A stretch of 7,902 nt of DNA, taken from assembly GCA_947165745.1 (NCBI GenBank), contig CAMVBO010000064.1, forward strand, positions 1-7,902. The letters run 5' to 3'. The position numbers and the translations under genes were made by a program. This stretch comes from an uncultured Clostridia bacterium. Its GTDB lineage: Bacteria > Bacillota_A > Clostridia > Christensenellales > Aristaeellaceae. This document shows, one piece after another, positions 6,448 through 7,902 of this stretch; the first letter of the stretch is position 1; every line of letters starts with the position of its first letter. The notes beneath the pieces are model-generated. The model made no database searches. It saw only the letters and a program-made list of their open reading frames with translations, and had not been told where the DNA came from.

Positions 6448-7074
6448 CTACACTACATCTTCTTCGCGATCTCGTCTGCCTTGTCGCTGATCCAGCTGCC
6501 CGTCTGACGGGCCTTCTGGTTCCACTTCTTCTCCGTCTGCCAGTTCATCACCCCGAAGATCGTCGCCGCCGAACCGCCGATCAGCATGCCCGTGAGAAGC
6601 CCCTTCATCAAACCGCTCTTCATTGTCTTCGCCCTCCGTTTCATATTCGCCGGGGTCGATCACGACTTCGCCCCTGTCCCGGTTCACGGTGTATCGTGTG
6701 ACGCGCCGCAGTCCGCCGACCAGGTCGTCCCAGATGCCTGCGGACAGCTCCAGCGCCGTCACCCGGAAGCTGAGCTCGTCCACCTCCGCGCCGGTGACGG
6801 CCCCCAGCCGCCGACCGTCCGTGGACACCGCCCGCATGGGCAGCGGGGAGGCCTCCATGCGCCTGCGCACCCCGGCGCAATCCGAAAGCACCGCCACGCT
6901 GCCCAGCAGCTGCAGCTGCTCCGAGGGGATGTAGCGCGCGCCGCGAATCCCTGCGCCCACCCAGACGCCATCCATGTGTCTGAGATCATCCGACAGTTCC
7001 GTGCGCAGAACGCGCCCGTATTTCCTGCCTTCGCACACCACCGGCAGGCCCGTCAGGTTCCGCGCCTTGCGCAT
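6448..7074 (-). CDS. PRC-barrel-like protein with unusual C-terminal tail
   Basis: The frame gives 208 residues from ATG 7074. Residues about 5-63 (ARNLTGLPVVCEGRKYGRVL ... ARYIPSEQLQLLG) look like a PRC-barrel unit. A second, looser copy spans about 80-141 (MRAVSTDGRRLGAVTGAEVD ... GEVVIDP). PRC-barrel proteins are small beta folds involved in RNA processing or stress and sporulation; the role here is unknown. Start choice: GAGG lies 8 bases before ATG 7074 and only 2 before ATG 7080; ATG 7107 has no SD. Residues 151-208 are highly charged, low in hydrophobics and overlap the YtxH-like gene in another frame. They look like shadow sequence, so the true protein may once have ended near residue 152. 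It is the first leftward gene, divergent from the response regulator. A CATAAT box at 7112-7117 lacks a matching -35. Confidence 0.72.
   Translation of the reverse strand: MRKARNLTGLPVVCEGRKYGRVLRTELSDDLRHMDGVWVGAGIRGARYIPSEQLQLLGSVAVLSDCAGVRRRMEASPLPMRAVSTDGRRLGAVTGAEVDELSFRVTALELSAGIWDDLVGGLRRVTRYTVNRDRGEVVIDPGEYETEGEDNEERFDEGASHGHADRRFGGDDLRGDELADGEEVEPEGPSDGQLDQRQGRRDREEDVV
6453..6623 (-). CDS. Small YtxH-like single-pass membrane protein, nested in the PRC frame
   Basis: The 56-residue protein begins MKSGLMKGLLTGMLIGG. It has one hydrophobic, glycine-rich membrane segment (about 8-28, GLLTGMLIGGSAATIFGVMNW) and a basic amphipathic tail with KARQTGSWISDKADEIAKKM. This resembles the small YtxH/glycine-zipper proteins of Bacillota; function is unknown. 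Start: ATG 6623 has GGAGGG (6632-6637) 8 bases upstream, an excellent SD. An upstream in-frame ATG at 6644 lacks one. The whole gene lies in a different frame inside the 3' end of the PRC-barrel open frame, and its TAG is 5 bases before that frame's TAG. The clear membrane protein pattern plus SD make this the more convincing use of the DNA. Confidence 0.8.
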   Translation of the reverse strand: MKSGLMKGLLTGMLIGGSAATIFGVMNWQTEKKWNQKARQTGSWISDKADEIAKKM

Positions 7075-7158
7075 GTCCATCGCCTCGCATTCGCCGTGAA
7101 CCGGCATCGCTATTATGAGCCGATCGAAACCGACTCACCCGCGGCAAAATTTGTCGCA

Positions 7159-7187
7159 TTGCGCGCCGCGCGCACCTGTGATACAAT
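7159..7187 (+). promoter_or_regulatory. Upstream promoter candidate for the response regulator
   Basis: TTGCGC (7159-7164) and TACAAT (7182-7187) are spaced by 17 bases, and a TG one base before the -10 makes an extended -10 (TGATACAAT). Transcription from about 7194 would give a 150-base leader before ATG 7344. It lies in the divergent intergenic region. Confidence 0.5.
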
Positions 7188-7288
7188 AATGGTGAAACGT
7201 GGCGATGCGATTCGACAGGATTATGATATGCACACGCCCATGGGCTTATGACACAAGTTATCCGCATATATTTGCGTTAGCCACAGTT

Positions 7289-7316
7289 TTGACAAATATT
7301 TCTGGTAAATTGAAAT
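7289..7316 (+). promoter_or_regulatory. Proximal promoter candidate for the response regulator
   Basis: A perfect TTGACA (7289-7294) is followed after 16 bases by TGAAAT (7311-7316), a 4 of 6 match to the -10 consensus, in an AT-rich stretch. Start near 7323 would leave a leader of about 20 bases that just includes the SD. The weak -10 suggests dependence on an activator, possibly the regulator itself; that is inference. Confidence 0.4.
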
Positions 7317-7343
7317 TGTATTACCCGAAAGGGAGGTAAGATT

Positions 7344-7902
7344 ATGGAAGAGAACCGCAGCGGTTACAGGATTCTGGTGGCGGACGACGATCCCAATGTG
7401 CACCAGTCGCTGAACGCTTATTTTCGCCGCGAGGGCTATCAGATGGTTTCCGCCTACGACGGCAACCAAGCGGTGGAGCAGGTGCACAGGATGCGCCCGG
7501 ACATCGCGATCCTGGACATTATGATGCCTGGCATGGACGGCCTCATGGTCTGCCGGGAGATCCGCAAGGAATCCAGCCTGCCCATCATCATGCTCACCGC
7601 CAAGGGCGAGGAGTTTGACAAGCTGCTGGGCCTGGAGATGGGCGCGGACGACTACATCACCAAGCCCTTCAGCCCCCGGGAGGTGCTGGCGCGGGTCAAG
7701 GCCGTGCTGCGCCGCATGCACGAAATGAAGCCGGAGGACAAGTCGGCCCATCTGGTGGTGGGCAACCTGGACATCGACATGAACGCCTTTACGGTGAAGC
7801 TGGACGGCCAGATGGTGCCCTGCACGCCCAAGGAGACGGAGATCCTCTGGACGCTGGCCAGCAACCCGGGCATGGTGTTCAGCCGGGAGCACCTGCTGCA
7901 GA
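7344..7902 (+). CDS. OmpR/PhoB-family response regulator (3' truncated by window)
   Basis: A total of 186 residues are visible. The receiver domain (about 8-124) has the acidic pocket D14-D15-D16 (VADDDPNVH), phospho-acceptor D58 in ILDIMMPGMDG, T85 in MLTAKGEEFDKLLGLEMGAD, and K107 in ITKPFSPREVLARV. After a short linker, a winged-helix DNA-binding domain begins (LVVGNLDIDMNAFTVKLDG, then CTPKETEILWTLASNPGMVF, SREHLLQ). It is cut at the recognition helix; roughly 40-50 residues are missing. It is a cytoplasmic transcription factor activated by a sensor histidine kinase. The partner kinase gene would be expected just beyond the window but cannot be seen. Start: ATG 7344 has a near-perfect SD, GGGAGGT (7331-7337 region), 6-7 bases upstream. 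Two promoter candidates precede it. Its targets cannot be inferred from the sequence. Confidence 0.95.
   Translation, partial: MEENRSGYRILVADDDPNVHQSLNAYFRREGYQMVSAYDGNQAVEQVHRMRPDIAILDIMMPGMDGLMVCREIRKESSLPIIMLTAKGEEFDKLLGLEMGADDYITKPFSPREVLARVKAVLRRMHEMKPEDKSAHLVVGNLDIDMNAFTVKLDGQMVPCTPKETEILWTLASNPGMVFSREHLLQ

Noticed and set aside
7189..7251. 20-codon plus-strand ORF after the 7182 box, possible leader peptide
   Set aside because: Its ATG lies upstream of the predicted transcription start and has no SD.
7258..7266. DnaA-box-like TTATCCGCA
   Set aside because: A single site with one mismatch to the consensus and no cluster or origin genes nearby.

Overview
The window looks like chromosome from a high-GC member of the Bacillota (Clostridia-like). 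The evidence is gene content and order: sigma-70 rpoD followed by trmK and a Nif3-family gene, a zinc-ribbon/coiled-coil protein next to RNase P RNA, and an ireB / ruvX / DUF1292 block near an AI-2E-family membrane protein. Coding DNA is GC-rich and Shine-Dalgarno (SD) sites are of the GGAGG type. AT-rich patches mark the promoters. I cannot name the species.

Positions 1-3160 read rightward. The 3' end of rpoD overlaps trmK (tRNA m1A22 methyltransferase), which overlaps a short Nif3-like gene, so these three are translationally coupled. A good sigma-A-type promoter sits inside the last 80 bases of the Nif3 gene. It should drive a DUF164 coiled-coil/zinc-ribbon gene and the class A RNase P RNA gene rnpB, which ends at a strong terminator at 3132-3160.

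Positions 3266-7074 read leftward and converge on that terminator. In transcription order they are: a PRC-barrel-like protein, a 56-residue YtxH-like membrane protein encoded wholly inside the PRC frame's 3' end, an AI-2E/YrrI-type membrane protein, ireB with its own promoter, an aldo/keto reductase with a C-terminal two-cluster ferredoxin domain, ruvX, and DUF1292. RuvX and DUF1292 share one uninterrupted reading frame, although DUF1292 keeps its own ribosome binding site. No alaS lies between the AI-2E gene and ireB, where many Bacillota have it, and the aldo/keto reductase sits between ireB and ruvX.

Positions 7075-7343 are a divergent intergenic region with two rightward promoter candidates. 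It precedes an OmpR/PhoB-type response regulator whose 3' end is cut by the window edge.

Most of the window is conserved housekeeping DNA (transcription, tRNA modification and maturation, recombination, envelope regulation). I see no CRISPR array, transposon, prophage or tRNA gene, and no clear new multi-gene system. The most unusual points are the RuvX-DUF1292 continuous frame, the nested gene in the PRC tail, an altered tRNA-CCA-binding motif in the RNase P RNA, and a perfect 15-bp inverted repeat touching a TTGACA box ahead of the aldo/keto reductase.
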